This document shows, piece after piece, positions 11,601 to 29,812 of a stretch of 64,000 nt of DNA. The first letter of the stretch is position 1. Each line of letters begins with the position of its first letter. The position numbers were made by a program, and so were the translations under genes. A model generated the notes under the pieces. That model ran no database searches. It was not told where the DNA came from and was given only the letters and a program-made list of their open reading frames with translations. Source of the DNA: Rotaria sordida (taxonomy: Eukaryota > Rotifera > Eurotatoria > Philodinida > Philodinidae); assembly GCA_905250125.1 (NCBI GenBank), contig CAJNOL010000467.1, forward strand, positions 1-64,000, given 5' to 3'.

Positions 11601-14600
11601 CATGTTTGTCTTCTCAGAAAAAAAAATCTTGTATATTCATGCATAAAACAGAAATCATTGTTTGAAACTCTCACGTACGTTTTTTGTTTTATACTTTTGA
11701 ACCATCTGTTTCTCAATCTTCTCTTTTCTTTTCTTTTCTATAATTCATCTAAAAAGAAACTTCATTATATGACGACAAGTTGTGTCTTCACAAGTCGAAG
11801 AACGAGGAAGAAAAATGATTACGTCTTTGTGCATATGTATAAGAGTATTATTGATAGGTTGGACATTAATGCATACACACAATAAGAGAGAGAGAAAAAA
11901 ATAATGATGAACGGTGCTCCTGTCTGTCTGCTTTATATTGTTGTTACATTTGCTGATGATATGAGCAATGATGTCGATGACTGTTGTTATCCATTTTTTT
12001 TCTTCTTCTTTCTATAGTAGTCTCTAATGTAGCTACTAGCTTTAGATGTGTATCAGTAGAAAAAAGTCGGTATAAACAATCGATCGTGACAGCTTTTCTT
12101 TATTCAATTAAATTTTATCTTATTCGTCTTCCATTTATTTAAACATATATCGAATTATAGAGATAAGTTTCTTTTTTTTTGTTTAATCAGATTGTATTTG
12201 GATACATTTGCCAATCTTTAATTTATTCCTAAATGAAATTAGTTTAAATACCCATATAAATTCAATATAAATTTATCAAATGAAATGAAAAGATTTCAGA
12301 TAAAAAAAAAAAAGTTCATTTTAATAATTTATCGCACAGTTGTCTTTTTTTCTCATCATCAAACGCACAAAAAAAAAGACAATTACTAGCGCACAAATGA
12401 TCATTTTCTTTCAAGATCGATAGACGACATAGACAGGTTTGATTTTTTTCTTCATTCTATATTCTATATCATCTAATTTATTGATCGCGTGTTGATATGA
12501 GAAATAGACAGCTTGTTACCAGATGTGAACGAAAAAAAGAAGAAGTATGTGTGTGAATTCTTTCTCTTCTACACATAAGACAAAATTAAAAAAAGTCTTT
12601 GTTTTTTTTGTTGTATATATATTTTACCTGTTATCTTTTTTAGCTTGAAATTGAGCGTGCATTGGTAGAAAGTGAACATGAATTAGTATTTAAACAAATT
12701 TTAAATGCAAGTGAAAGTGATCAACAAAAAATTCGACATTTATATAATGATTTACAATTATTAAGTGAACGAATAATGGCAGAAAAAAATTCTGTAAGAA
12801 AAAAAAGAAAATACAAAGAAATTTAATTTATAAAAATATTAAATTTTCTTGTTTTATTTTTTATCTTAGATTCGAAATGAAATTGATTATACTCAACAAA
12901 TACTTTTTAAACTTGAACATGAATTACGTGAACTCGAAGAACAATATCGACCGTCTGATGATAAAATTCTCAAGTGAGTTTAGTAATCTTTCTTTTTTAT
13001 GTTCTATTTAATCAATGATTATGTTGTCTAGAAAGAAAGAAATTATTGCTGAGACACGTAAAAAACATGAAGATCTCGAATTTCAATTAATGGAATTAGA
13101 AACACGTTGTGAAGCTGAACTTGAACAAGCTGAAGAACATTTTCAAAGTGAACAAATTCTTATTGAACAAAATACAACTATTCGACAAGTAAAAAAATAA
13201 ATATATTTTTTTTTTTTTTTGTAAATTGAAAAATATTTTTTCTAATTATTAATAGAATACTCTACATGATCTTGACCGTCAACAAAATGTTATTTTACAT
13301 CAAGTTATTGTAGAAAAAGAAAAACTTGAAAGAGAAAAACAAAAACTTAAATTATTATTTAAACAAAAAAAACTTGAAGCTAATGAATTAGAACAAAAAA
13401 TTAATAATATATCATCAAAACAAGAAAATTCTTCTGGGAATGATCATCATCATCAACAATCAATCAATAGTAAAAGTCTGCTTTTGGACAAAAAAAAAAC
13501 AAAACAAAACACAAAAGTTAATTGTTTTTATTATTTTAGATGTTTGGTTTAATGGTAATACAACAGTTTATCATTCAACTCCATCAAATCTATATAGTTC
13601 AATAAACTATTCAAATCGTATTTCATCACCGAAGTAAAATTTTTAATTTAAATTATTAAATAGAAAATATTTTATTATTTTTGTATTAGAATGCATATGA
13701 AAGATAAAGAACAAGAAAAATTGAATGAAATTAAAGAAATGATTGCTGTTGCTAAACTTGAAAAAATGACAGTTCTCGAACAACAAGTAAGAAAATCTTA
13801 TAATAAAAGATATTGACATTAGAAAATATTTGAGACGATGCGCAGGACTCACAAATTATGATTTGATTGGAATATCGACTTTTTCCTAACACAAACTTTT
13901 TTTTGCAATACTCATAGTTTTCTACTTTTGATGTGTGAAAGGCCAAAGAGTCGATGCTCCTTCAAAGATCAGGTTGATCCTCTTGGTAATATTTTTATTT
14001 AGTGTAGGAGTCGAGAAGTGAAAACATTTTTTTTTTTGTTCAATTTTATTTTTAAAAAAATAATAATTTAGTTACGTGAACGTTATAATGAACTTCTTCA
14101 ATGTCATGATGAACATATAAAACGTGTTGAATTAGAACAAAAATTAGCAAATGAAATTCAAAATCGTGAATATCTTATTCAATGTCAAGTTAAATTACGT
14201 GAAAAAAATCGAATGCAGGTAATTATGTTTATTGAATTAATTTTATTTATTCTTAAATTCTAAAAAAAAAAACAAAAATAGGAACGTCCATTAACACGTT
14301 ATTTACCAATACGTTCACTTGATTTTGATCTTCGTGCACATATCGAAGGTGCTGGTCATTTATTAGATTCTCCACATATTCATATAACATCAACATCATG
14401 TCGTGGTTTTCTTCTTAAAATGGGTGGAATGAAATTTAAAACATGGAATCGTCGTTGGTTTGTATTTGATCGTAAACGTCGTTCATTATTTTATTATCAA
14501 GATAAAACTGAAACAAAATTACGTGGTTGTATTTATTTTCAATCAATTGTTGAAGTTTATGTTGATCATTTACAATCAATATCATTAAGATCACCTGAAC

Positions 14601-14737
14601 CACGTGAAGCAACATTTATTGTTAAAACAATTGAAAGACCTTATTATTTAGTTGCACCCACAGTTGAATCAATGCGTATATGGGTTGATGTTATTATAAC
14701 AGGTGCTGAAGGAAATACATTTGCTGGAGAAAGTTAA
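5660..14737 (+). CDS. PHLDB2-like: LL5/PHLDB-like pleckstrin-homology scaffold protein
   Basis: Exons, joined with matching phases: 5660-5711, 6130-6551, 7106-7561, 7619-8129, 10302-10936, 11322-11471, 12644-12793, 12870-12973, 13032-13188, 13256-13469, 13540-13633, 13690-13786, 14072-14218, 14282-14737, giving about 1214 residues. The last exon carries the diagnostic LL5 block RPLTRYLPIRSLDFDLR and a C-terminal PH domain from about residue 1103, starting CRGFLLKMGGMKFKTWNRRW. Exons 6-13 encode a long Glu/Lys/Gln-rich coiled coil. The N-terminal third is acidic, then Ser-rich and presumably disordered. LL5 proteins bind PIP3 and organise cortical microtubule capture with CLASP at the basal cortex. 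I see no N-terminal FHA domain. The first intron after exon 2 uses a GC donor. The 2.2-kb intron 4 holds foldback sequences. The downstream AATAAA near 14806 is a likely polyadenylation signal. The C-terminal half is secure; the first exon is less certain. Confidence 0.88.
9230..9560. repeat. Imperfect inverted repeat inside PHLDB intron 4
   Basis: The sequence around 9270-9313 (gctgaaatttttt ... CTAGAACCAAATCGGG) is matched in inverse orientation around 9478-9525 (CCCTGATTTGGTTCTAG ... aaattcagcc). The arms are about 45 bp and imperfect, with about 165 bp between. It looks like an old foldback or MITE copy, as no coding capacity is visible. Confidence 0.55.
9601..9838. repeat. Second long imperfect hairpin inside PHLDB intron 4
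   Basis: The left arm (about 9601-9675, containing tctatgacaattttt and aaaagtttc) pairs with the right arm (about 9752-9838, containing gaaactttc and ttgtcatagattg) over some 75-80 bp, with roughly three quarters of positions complementary by eye. The loop contains the palindromic GGGTACCC. This is probably a foldback element unrelated to the host gene. Confidence 0.55.
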
Positions 14738-15925
14738 TACAGTGCTAAGAGATAAGTCCTCAAAAAAAACAAAACAAATCATTCCGTTTTTATTTGTACT
14801 ATATGTAATAAACATTTTTTTTTCCTTCTTTTTTTTGTTAATGGTTTTTTTTGTATTGGTGTGTTTTTTTTTCTTCTCTTCTTTATATTTATAATAAGAT
14901 GCATTCACGAATATAAAAACAAAAATGTCTCAAAAAAACGAAATCTTTTTTTTTTTTTGTATCTGATAAAAAATCTATTTCGATAAATATGTTATTTAAA
15001 GAATTTTATCATTAATCTTTATGAGATAATGTAGAACACATTGTGTACATAAATCACAAAAATGTCATTTCTATTTTATTTTGTCGTCTGATATGTATGG
15101 ACAAGTTTGACATTTAATATAATGAATCAATGGATAAGGGTATCAATACTATTTAATGATTGATAACATATAGATGAAGATTGTTAATTTTGAAAATATT
15201 TATTATAATGTTATGTGTTATTTGTTTACATTTAATTATAATTTCAAAGATTTTTCTTCATAATATAATATGACTATTCTTCATGATTATAAATTTTATC
15301 TTTCATCGATAATCCTATTTTTATATTTTACAAAAAAAATTTTCATTTCAATCATTTGTACGATGAACGAAAATTATGTTATAAGTTTTTCTATTCAAAA
15401 TTCTTAATTAATTACATTATGTTGATGATAATAACAGTAATGTTCATTTTGAACAAAGAAAAATACAATAAGATTATTTCTTTTGTAATTATTCATTATT
15501 TACTTACACACCCTTGGGAATATTCTTTGAGAAATAAAAATAAACCAATTGAAAATATTCTCTAATTATATTCTATGCTAATATGGTATCGATACAAACT
15601 ATGTTAAACTTTTCTTTGTCACACTATGATCCATATATGATAATAAAAAAAAGTGGATTTAAATGTAAGAAGACTGTTGATGTATCTTTCTCGTTCGATC
15701 ATTTGCCGTTCTGGTATTGAAAAATATTACTACAGTAGAGACATCTGTCTAAGTAGAACGTTGATTTGTTGTTTGTTCTTTGCATCGTATCGAATGTGCA
15801 TGAATGAATATAGATGACGGAGAGAGAGACATGAGAACTAGATTGATTATAACCAATCTAGAATATGAGTCATTTAATAAGATACGTAACAGACATCTGT
15901 TAAGAAATTTCTATGAAATTCTTCA
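14738..15925. other. Intergenic spacer
   Basis: AT-rich sequence with T-runs and the presumed 3' UTR of the PHLDB-like gene at its left end. I see no gene, RNA or repeat structure beyond homopolymer runs. Confidence 0.5.
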
Positions 15926-17168
15926 ATGCTTCTAAAATATCATCGTAATCTTCGTTTATCTTCACTTCTTATTGATGTAACAATGAAATTAATCAAACGT
16001 TATTGTATTGTTATGTGTATTTTTTTTATTTTTTATTTATTGGTATCAAATAAAAATCGTCTTTTTCCTCGTCTTATTTTTGGAGAATTTCATCTTTTAT
16101 CAACTGAATTTAATCGTACAATAGATATTCGTCAATCTCAATTATATCAACATGAAATTTCAAATGGTGGAATTATAACACTTTATGATGTAACACAAGA
16201 TAATGAATGGGATTTTCAATGTCCAAGAACAAAATATAATGAAAATGATATTCATGATGTTCGAATATGTATTTATGATCCACAACATGATGAACATGTT
16301 AGTGGACAATTAAATGATTATGGAAAATGGGAACCAGTTGTTGTTAAAAGTTTTCTTCGTTTATTACGAACATTACCAAATACACGTAAGAAAATAAATT
16401 ATACAAAAACAAAAAAAAAAAGAAAAACATTAAATTTTAGTCATAGATTCTCTTTTTTCTTTTTTTCTTTTAGATGTTATTGATATTGGTGCTAATTTAG
16501 GTTTATATACTTTATTAGCTACTCAATATGATCGTCATGTTATTGCTGTTGAACCATTATATGATTCTCTTATTCGTTTACATAAATCTATACAATTAAA
16601 TGATGTTCAACATCATGTAACAGTTGTTGCTAATGCTATTGGTATAAAACATGAACGTTTAGCATTAAATGTTGTTGATAAAAATTTAGGTGCTTCTTAT
16701 TTATCTTATCTTGATGAATTAGCACCATCAGATAAAAAAATTGAAAATTTTATTAATGAACGTGGTATACCACCACGTGTACTTGCAGAAGTTGATACAA
16801 TAACACTTGATGATTTAGTTTCAATATTTCCAATATTTTTTAAACGTGCTATTTTAAAAATTGATATTGAAGGTTTTGAAGCATTAGCTTTTCAAAATGC
16901 ATCATTATTATTTAATCAAACAGAAATTCCAGCTATTTATATGGAATTTGGTAAATTAATTGAAATTAAATATCATCGTGGAATGATTAAAAAAATTGAA
17001 GATATGTTAAATTTTTTAAAAAAAAGAAATTATGAATCATATGAAGTTAATGATATAAATCATCTTTTATATGATAATTGGGAATCATGGCCATGGGATG
17101 TTGTTTTTAGAAGATGTGATATATGTCGATGTCCAGGATTAGAAAAACTTGTTGGATCTGCAGAATGA
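15926..17168 (+). CDS. Membrane-anchored FkbM-family methyltransferase
   Basis: Two exons, 15926-16385 and 16474-17168 (88-bp intron, phase 1), encode 384 residues. An N-terminal hydrophobic stretch (IVMCIFFIFYLLV, about residues 28-40) after basic residues predicts a type II signal anchor, so the catalytic domain would face the Golgi or ER lumen. The SAM-binding motif I is VIDIGANLGLYT (about 155-166). A second FkbM landmark is ILKIDIEGFEALAF near residue 281. FkbM enzymes are O-methyltransferases acting on sugars or natural products, so a glycan substrate is plausible but not shown. An alternative start at 15983 would still keep the anchor. The family is patchy in animals, and bacterial-like members are common in bdelloid genomes. 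Confidence 0.85.
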
Positions 17169-17890
17169 ATTTATATTCTCTCAATCGTAAGCATTAATTA
17201 ACAATCATAAAATAAATATATTTTTTTTGCTTTTATTAGAAATGATAAACAGACTAAAATTAAAAAAAAAAAGAAATTTAACTATACAAGAGTGTGTACG
17301 TAAAAAGAAATTGAATTGTAGTTGATGATATTTCCAGTTAGAAAATATATAAATAACTATATTAAATATCATAACTTTTTAGTTCTCTATTGTAAGAATA
17401 CTTCTCAAACAAAAAAAGCAGAAGATTTCGTATGAATGAACATTGTAGGACGTAGTTATTTCGGTACATTTGATTTTATTTATTTAAATACTTTTTTTGA
17501 ATAATCATTACATAAGATGTTAAAATTTAAAAGTAGAATTCCTTTTTGTTTTTATTCGATAGTATGAAATTATTAACATATCTTATTAAATGTTTGTTGT
17601 TAATATCTATAGAGAATTAGAATTGTAAATGGTATGATATTTGTTTTGTTTTTCTATTTTTTTTTAGTCTGTTGACAATTTCTATTCTATCGATTTTCCA
17701 TTCCAATTAAATTTCAATATGTGAAATTCGATGTAAAATTTTTGTTTTTGTATACATTTAGTTTTTGTTTTTGCTAGATTAAATGTGCAAACATATTTTG
17801 TTTTCTTTTGTATTGGATTGATTGATTGATTGATATATAGAAATTGTTTTTCTTTTTTAATCAATGTAAAAATTCTTTTGTAGATATAAT
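17169..17890. other. Intergenic spacer
   Basis: AT-rich with no reading frame of note. A pyrimidine-rich 3' splice-site-like sequence ending in TAG at 17881-17883 lies just before the GTF3C5 start codon and could be a 5'-UTR intron acceptor or a trans-splice acceptor. Confidence 0.5.
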
Positions 17891-20800
17891 ATGTCAACAA
17901 CATCATCAATACCAATTGAATCTCTTCAATTAATTTATACAGTTCAACATCCATGTAATGTTGTTAATTGTGATCGTGCTATTGAAACACTTGGTGGACG
18001 ACCACGTCTTGTCGATGTATTTACACATTCAACAACATCACAATTAACATGTTCATTTACACCATCAAATATTTATGAACGACCACTTCGTGCTGATCGT
18101 CATAAATCTACTGGACTTCTTATTCGTTTACGTCGAAATAAACATACGAAAATTATTAAATCTATACATGTTATTGGTATTCTTGATACATCTTATTCAT
18201 TTGAATCACTTGCTGATTTTCAATATTTACCAATGATTAAAAAAAATAATCAATATGAATCATTTTTAAATCGTCTTGCATTAAATCGACAATGTTTAGA
18301 TAAAGAAAATTTAGAACGATCATGTCCATTAATGTGTATTCCAGCTATATTTTCACGTTTTTTTGATCCAACTGATTATGCTTTTCGACCAGAACCAAAA
18401 GCAAGACCAAAACGAACAGCAACAACAATTACACGTACAAAACAAGCTATTAATAGTAATAAATTAACAAAAAGAAATGTTCGTTCATCATCAGCACATC
18501 ATATTGGATTTGAAACTACGACAGTACCAACAGGTAAAAATTTATTTTCTAAGAAACAAAATTTATTTTTTTTTGTCATGTCCTGAATACGATTTGGTTT
18601 TTCTTTATAACTGAAAAATATTTTAAAGATATTATTTTGTCACTGAAAATGACTTGAACACATTCAAATGCCAATGAACTTGATTCTTTACTATTTATTA
18701 GAGAAAATATTAGATCATTCAAGAAAATTTATCCATTCATAAACGAAATATACAAAAAAAAAAGAGAGTAGTTTGGGATATAACTGTAATTTAAGTGCAT
18801 TCTTACTCTAATCAATACACTTATTGATATGCACAGAGCGTTAATTATACGGAGCAATGTGTCTAAACTGTCAGAGATCCGGAACTACTGACAAAGATAA
18901 TTATTAAAAGAAAAATTAAAAGCTTTCATTACATATTTTGATATAGCGATTAGAAAGAAAAGAAGATTTCGGTCATTAGTTTTTCCTATACTACTCGAAT
19001 CATAATGATCTCACACGTCTCTACTCGCGTTGATGATATACAAAATATATAAAAATATATTGAATTTATACTAGGTCCAAAATCTTCAAATGATCTTTAT
19101 ACAAATGTTGATCAATCAATAATAACACAATTACGTCGTTTATTTGAACAACGTCCAGTATGGACACGAAATAGTTTATTATATCATCTTAAAATAACTG
19201 AAGTTATTTTAAAACGTATTATTCATCATGTAGCATATTTTTTTTGTAATGGTCCATGGAATCGTTGTTGGCTTAAATATGGTTATGATCCACGTTCGGA
19301 TACAAAATCAAAAATTTATCAAATTGTTGATTATCGTGTACGTGCTATTCTTGATCCAGAAAAAAATCTTGTCAAATCAAGAACATCAAGAGCTTATCAT
19401 CGATCATCGTTTGTTATTTTATTTACTTCTAATCTTAATAACTTTTTCATGATTTTTTTGTTTTTGTTTTTAAGATTAATTCCTGGACAAATCTCTACAA
19501 CAGCAACTTCAATATCAGCATCAAATACTAAAAATTATGCAGTAAGTTTTAAAACGTTCATTAGCATTGAGTATTATATATATATATGTGATATAGGAAG
19601 AAATGTACATGTTTAAAACAACAAGTTTACCATTAGCACGTTCAATTCATTATCAATTGATTGATATACAACTTGATGAAGTACAACAAATGGTTCATTC
19701 AAATGACGGTCAAGTAAAGAAAAAAAGAATATTTCTTTCTTTTTCTTTCTTTTTTTTTACATTAAAGTAAAAAAGAAAAAACGATGAAAAGTTTTGTTTC
19801 ATGACAGGCGTATTTTTTCTTTCCACTATTGATAAACACACCTGTCGACTTTTGATGATAAGAGAATTGAAAGAACGAAGTATGTATACCTCAAGGAAAT
19901 AATTTTGTATGCATAAACAAAAAAAAAATGAGAGACGATTGAAAATATCAAACAAAAAAAAAACAAAAGATCAGAGTTATTTTTTTTTCAAAAAGTAAAA
20001 CGATAAAAATCTATATTTTTACTATGTCAAATAAATCAATATACAATCTCGGTAAGAAGATATGAGATCGATTTATTTATTATTTTGGAACAAAAAAAAA
20101 GTCAAAAATGATATAACCTATTTAAAATGATGACTATAAAATACAGTTCAACTCATCTTCTCAAATTATAATATTCTTTACGGAAGGAAATTCTATAGTT
20201 AAGTATGAATTCAACTATGAATATTATATCATTACTCTTCAGAATGTTTTCCTCTTAATGTAATAGACCAATCAAATTATAAACGACATTATTGATGTTA
20301 GAAATGAGACTATACGATCTACACATGTGTATTTATACTAAATTATTTTTATTTCATTTTTTATAGATATTAGAACTTCAGAAGATCTATTGATATGATA
20401 ATAAATAAACATATATGAGTTAATTGAAATATATTTATCTATGAATATCTTTTCATTCGACTTGCTTTATTTGAACTGTGTCAAATTCATTAAGGATAAT
20501 AGAGAAAAGAAAAACCAGAATCATAATGTAAATATAATTATGTTTTGCAGACAATATGAGAACTTTATATCCTTTAAAAATGAAATGAATCATTCAGGTG
20601 AAAAAATATAATTAAGATAAGCTCATATTTATATATATATATATATATATGGTTTGTAACATGATCTTTGTTATCTATAATATAAATATATATTATCTTT
20701 GAGAATTATACATTGAAAATAAGTCTTATATAAAATAATGCCAGATGCTTTATTAAATAATTTCTGACTTTTTCATAGAAAAAAAAAATTGACTTTTATT

Positions 20801-21248
20801 TGACATATCTGGTTATTTTCTAGGAAGTTGAATGTACTGAAGCTGATGGTTGGTGTGTTACTGATTATCAAAATCGTGCTCGAGAAATGATGTCAGCTGC
20901 TCATGAACAACTTTATCGACAATATCAACGTGAACGAGGTATTAAAGAAATTCTAATATTAATTTAGTAATTCATTTTCTTAATAACATTTTTTCATAGA
21001 ATAAGAATTTAGTTATATTGTCTGTCTGTTTTTGATTTTCTTTTATTTATGTCTTTTCATTTCTAGAACAAAATGTAACAGCAGATGATGATGATGATGG
21101 AAGTCAACAGTTAGAAGAAGATGAGGACCATGATGATGAAGAAGGAGAAGATGATGATGATCAAAATGAAGAAAGTAATGAAGAAGATGATGATGATGAC
21201 GATGACGACGATGAAGATTTGGAAGAGGACTCTCATGATGAAACGTAA
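17891..21248 (+). CDS. GTF3C5: General transcription factor 3C subunit 5 (TFIIIC63)
   Basis: Six exons (17891-18533, 19075-19408, 19475-19541, 19597-19713, 20824-20938, 21067-21248) encode about 485 residues. The N-terminal barrel domain has the family features: ETLGGRPRLVDVF, FTPSNIYERPLRADRH and SFESLADFQYLP, then IPAIFSRFFDPTDYAFRPE. The central DNA-binding region includes RPVWTRNSLLYHL and GPWNRCWLKYGYDPR with KIYQIVDYRVR. Further on come DIQLDEVQQMVHSNDG and ECTEADGWC. The C-terminus is an almost pure Asp/Glu tail, as in the human protein. It is a TFIIIC subunit that helps recognise the A box of tRNA-type promoters for RNA polymerase III, acting in the nucleus. Intron 4 (1.1 kb) contains a TA microsatellite near 20630-20650. 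Confidence 0.93.
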
Positions 21249-21724
21249 CACTTTTTATTTTTAGTTATGTATATATGCGGTGAAAGAGAACGTCAAGAGT
21301 CAAATGCGTATTGTCTTAAAGTTCATCTATAGAATGATGAAGAAAAAAAAAACGGGGATCCTTAATTTTCTTTTGTGTAAATATATTCAAAAGACATCAT
21401 ACATAGTAAAATAGAAAAAGAGAGAATGTAAGTGTCATATTATTTATATTCTTTTTTATAAAACAAAAGTCAATCTTCAAACTTGATTATCAACTTGCAA
21501 GTAAGTTATTTTTTTATTGTAAAATTTAAAAATTGAAATAAAGATAGTTTAATTAATGTAATAAATATCAACCTGTCAAATGTTTAATTGTCTAGCATCA
21601 CATGTTATTAGATGTGTGATGAAGCGTATAAAGATGACAGGCAATGATTAAGCCTAAAAAAATATCTCATGCGTAAATCTAATTGTTTTGTTTCGTTTCT
21701 TTTTTTTTTGTTTTTGTCTTATAG
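21249..21724. other. Short intergenic spacer between GTF3C5 and the arrestin gene
   Basis: AT-rich, no gene. It ends in a long T-rich tract and ATAG that abuts the next start codon directly, which looks like a 3' splice site. Confidence 0.5.
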
Positions 21725-22910
21725 ATGGGTCTTAATTCAACAAAATCTTCATTAACAAATGCTGAATACACTTTAACACTTTCATCACCTAATGATTTTT
21801 ATCGTTGTCTATCGACAATTCAAGGTGAATTTCATTTAAATGTTCGAAAAAAATTACGTATTGAAAAAGAAATTCGTGTTGATTTAATTGGTCAATTAAT
21901 TGAAAATAAACGATATGCATCACGTTCAAAAAAGAATTCATCACAAATAAATAATAATGATAATATTTTTTTAACATATTCATGTCAATTAATAACATCA
22001 CATGAAAATGGTACAGCTCGAACAATAAAACAACAAGAAGTTGTTTATCCATTTCGTATACCACTTGGAAGTAATTTACCACCATCATGTGAATTTAAAG
22101 AATTTTCTATTAGTTATTATTTGGAAATTTATCATGATGGACGTTTATTACCAAATACACACAGACAAATTACATTAGCACCACCAGCACCTCTAATCAC
22201 TGTACCGTTACCATGTAAAGTAACAGGTAAAACTAATGGAAGAATATTTATATATTCTTTTAGAACTGAAAGATAATATTCATTAATATTTTATATTTCG
22301 AAGTAGGAAGTTAATGGAAAAAAAAAATACATAGCACACAGTATCATAAACATAAACTATAGACTACATCAACCTAATGAGTCACTAGAGTTTGTCAGAT
22401 TTGACATTGTTTAGATTCTCTTAACGATATCTATTCATAAATGTTCTTTTCTTTTTTTTTTTTTTTATTAATATTAAAAAAAGAATTTCTCTATATTTAG
22501 GTTCAAATGATGTAACAATGATATGTAGTTTACAAAAATCATTTTATTCTGGTCGTGATTGTCCAATAGTACCTATAACAGTTTCAATAACAAATCCTAA
22601 ACAAAAACAAATCAAAGCTGTAACAGCTCAATTAATGCAAACTGTTTCATTAGATGGAATCAAACGTGAAAATGAAATATTTACAGCTGTACTTAACGAA
22701 ATAGCTGAAAATACAAAAGAAAATGAAGTTTATGCTAAGTGTGAAATAGTTTTACCGGCTAATTTATTCCCCACATATGTACCTAATCAAAGTGGTCAAC
22801 CTGATAATATACCATCTGTTGCTATAACTTATGAACTTCGTATGACATCCCAAATGAAAGGTGCAACAACTCCTAATATTCGTTTATCTGTACCTATTGG
22901 TATTGAGTGA
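21725..22910 (+). CDS. Arrestin-domain (alpha-arrestin-like) protein
   Basis: Two exons, 21725-22226 and 22501-22910 (phase 1 junction), give 303 residues. Exon 1 matches an arrestin N-lobe: a GEFHLNVRKKL strand, then VVYPFRIPLGSNLPPSCEF followed by ISYYLEIYHDGRL, as in ARRDC proteins. Exon 2 is the C-lobe, with CSLQKSFYSGRDCPIVPITV and a terminal strand TPNIRLSVPIGIE. Alpha-arrestins act as adaptors linking membrane receptors to ubiquitin ligases and endosomes. I do not see the C-terminal PPxY motifs that typical ARRDCs use to recruit NEDD4 ligases, so this is a short form with undefined partners. A CAATAAAG polyadenylation signal lies near 22989. The gene converges on the smoothelin-like gene. 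Confidence 0.8.
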
Positions 22911-23158
22911 ATATACATTTTATTTGTGTGATAGCTTACAATTTTCTTTTTCCTTTTGCTAATTATTCTTAAAAGTTTTTTTTTGTTTCAATAAAGCACC
23001 AAAGATTTCATTTAATATATATTATTATAATACGTGATACAAAAAAAAATGATGGTGACGATGTTCGTTTTCATTTTTTTTGTTTTTTTTTTTTTGTACA
23101 ATAAACTCTATTGTTCTACTCGAGATATACACATGTTGCTTTGTATCATATAAATGAG

Positions 23159-23185
23159 AAAAAAAAAAAAAAAAAAAAAAAAAAA
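23159..23185. repeat. Homopolymer A run (27 A)
   Basis: A run of 27 A on the + strand lies between the convergent arrestin and smoothelin-like genes, just downstream of the smoothelin stop codon in its direction of transcription. A T run of similar length occurs at 27201-27226 within the first large intron region of the same gene. Such runs are error-prone in sequencing. Confidence 0.9.
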
Positions 23186-23194
23186 GAAATTAGT

Positions 23195-27993
<4,799 letters not shown>

Positions 27994-29812
27994 TCTTTTT
28001 TCTTGTGTAATATCACTTTTATTCTTCTTCACAAACAATTGTCTATGTTGAGATTGTTGTTCTGGCCATTCGACCCCGTGACGTTCATCCATATCAACGG
28101 ACAACTCTTACTTTACTCACCGAAGAGAAGCATATACACATTTATATTCTTGATGTTTTTTTTTTTTTTTTTTTTAACAAGACGATAGCGAAGATGACAA
28201 ACCTCTTTATTTTTTCTTTTTACTTTATATCGACGAGAAATCGATCAATGAATATAAGGTATACGAAGAAAAGAATGAATGAATATATGACAACGGCTTA
28301 ATAATATATATGAGATAGTAAGTATAAAGACGAATGATACACAGAGACATATATCTAAGTTATCCGATCAATGCAAAAAAAAAAAAGAACATGCTAAGTG
28401 CAATTGCTCATCCATTTGACAACATATCCTTTCATACATAAAAGGATAAATGAAAACGACAGAGAGAAGGACTATTAATTTAGAAGAGACAAGTACGCTT
28501 TTTTTTCACCCTCAATAATACTAATAGATGAAAGCTGAGTGACCAATTATAACACTTTTCAATAAGTAAATTATTATCAAAACATTCGATTAGATTTTAA
28601 AATGTTGCAGGAAAAAAAAACGGTTTGTTTTTTTTTTCTTTTCGTTCTTTTTTTGTAAATTTAAACAAATGACAGTCTATATTTAAAATAAACTCAATCG
28701 ATTTATAAATATAATAGACTATAATCATAGAAGATATGCACATATATATCGACCGGATATTATAGTTGTATATACTACTGTTCATCTTTCATTTGTTTGA
28801 TTAACGCTTGATCCTATAGATGAAGGAAAAAATTAAAGGCGGAGACAAAAAAGAAGACATTCATAATTCATATCGGATATATTTCAGTATCGTCTCGAAA
28901 GCAAATGTGGGAGGACCGAGACATTCGTTGACCGATGCCTATCTGATCATTTGGTTGTCATCGTCTGTCATAGTAATTGTACAGAGAGTAAATAAATAGT
29001 GATTATGCAAAAAAACAAAAAAAACAAAAAAAAAAATAAGAAGAAAAGAAATGAATTGATTAAATATAACCTTGTTTAATATGTACAATTCGCTTCTCTC
29101 ACTACATACAAAATAATATTATGAAAAGAATGATGTAATTGTTCTTATTTAACTACAGTTATGTATATACTACTTGACTTATATAGATACATAAAAGCAT
29201 AAAATCTCAAGTGTTCAAACAATCAATAGATTTGTATAAAATTAATTTAAACGGTTCGAGTGTATGATTTATAATATATGTAGTCATCCGTTTTTGCTTT
29301 AGGGTAAATTATCTAATATAAGTGTTATTAGAATTTAGTTATTTCATAATTATTTCTATTCATTTTGAAACATATTAGAATAAAAAAAAACATTTACATA
29401 AGTTTATGTTTAACAAAAAAGCACAACATCTTCTTTGAATATCCAACTTGTTCATGAAGATTTTATTGTATAAATAAAGAATTAACTTGTAACCTTGTGT
29501 AAAAAATTAAAAAAGGCAAGTTTAAGTTTGTTAAACATATTTGTTTTCTTTCCGAATAAGTTATTTACATAAACGATTTTAAATATAGTTTTACGATGTA
29601 CAGCTTCTTTATTTGACATGTATACGTTCTTGAAAATAAATATGCAGTGTCATTTTTTTTCTGTTTTACAATTCTCATTTTCTCGTCTTCTGATTATGCC
29701 TGTGTATAATGACGATGCAAAAAATTCCTATGGCTTCTCCTTTCACATATAAATTCAGTGGTTCACATATAAAATATTTTCATTCTTGAATAATTATTGT
29801 CAAACAATTTCA
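27994..29812. other. Divergent intergenic region (smoothelin-like / GST)
   Basis: Both neighbouring genes start from this 1.8-kb region, so it should hold both promoters. TATAAA-like words occur at about 29748 and 29768, shortly before the GST start codon. I see no reading frame of note and no RNA gene. Confidence 0.5.

Noticed and set aside
29786..29812. Upstream in-frame extension of the GST
   Set aside because: It would start with TTG. The ATG at 29813 begins exactly at the usual GST N-terminus.
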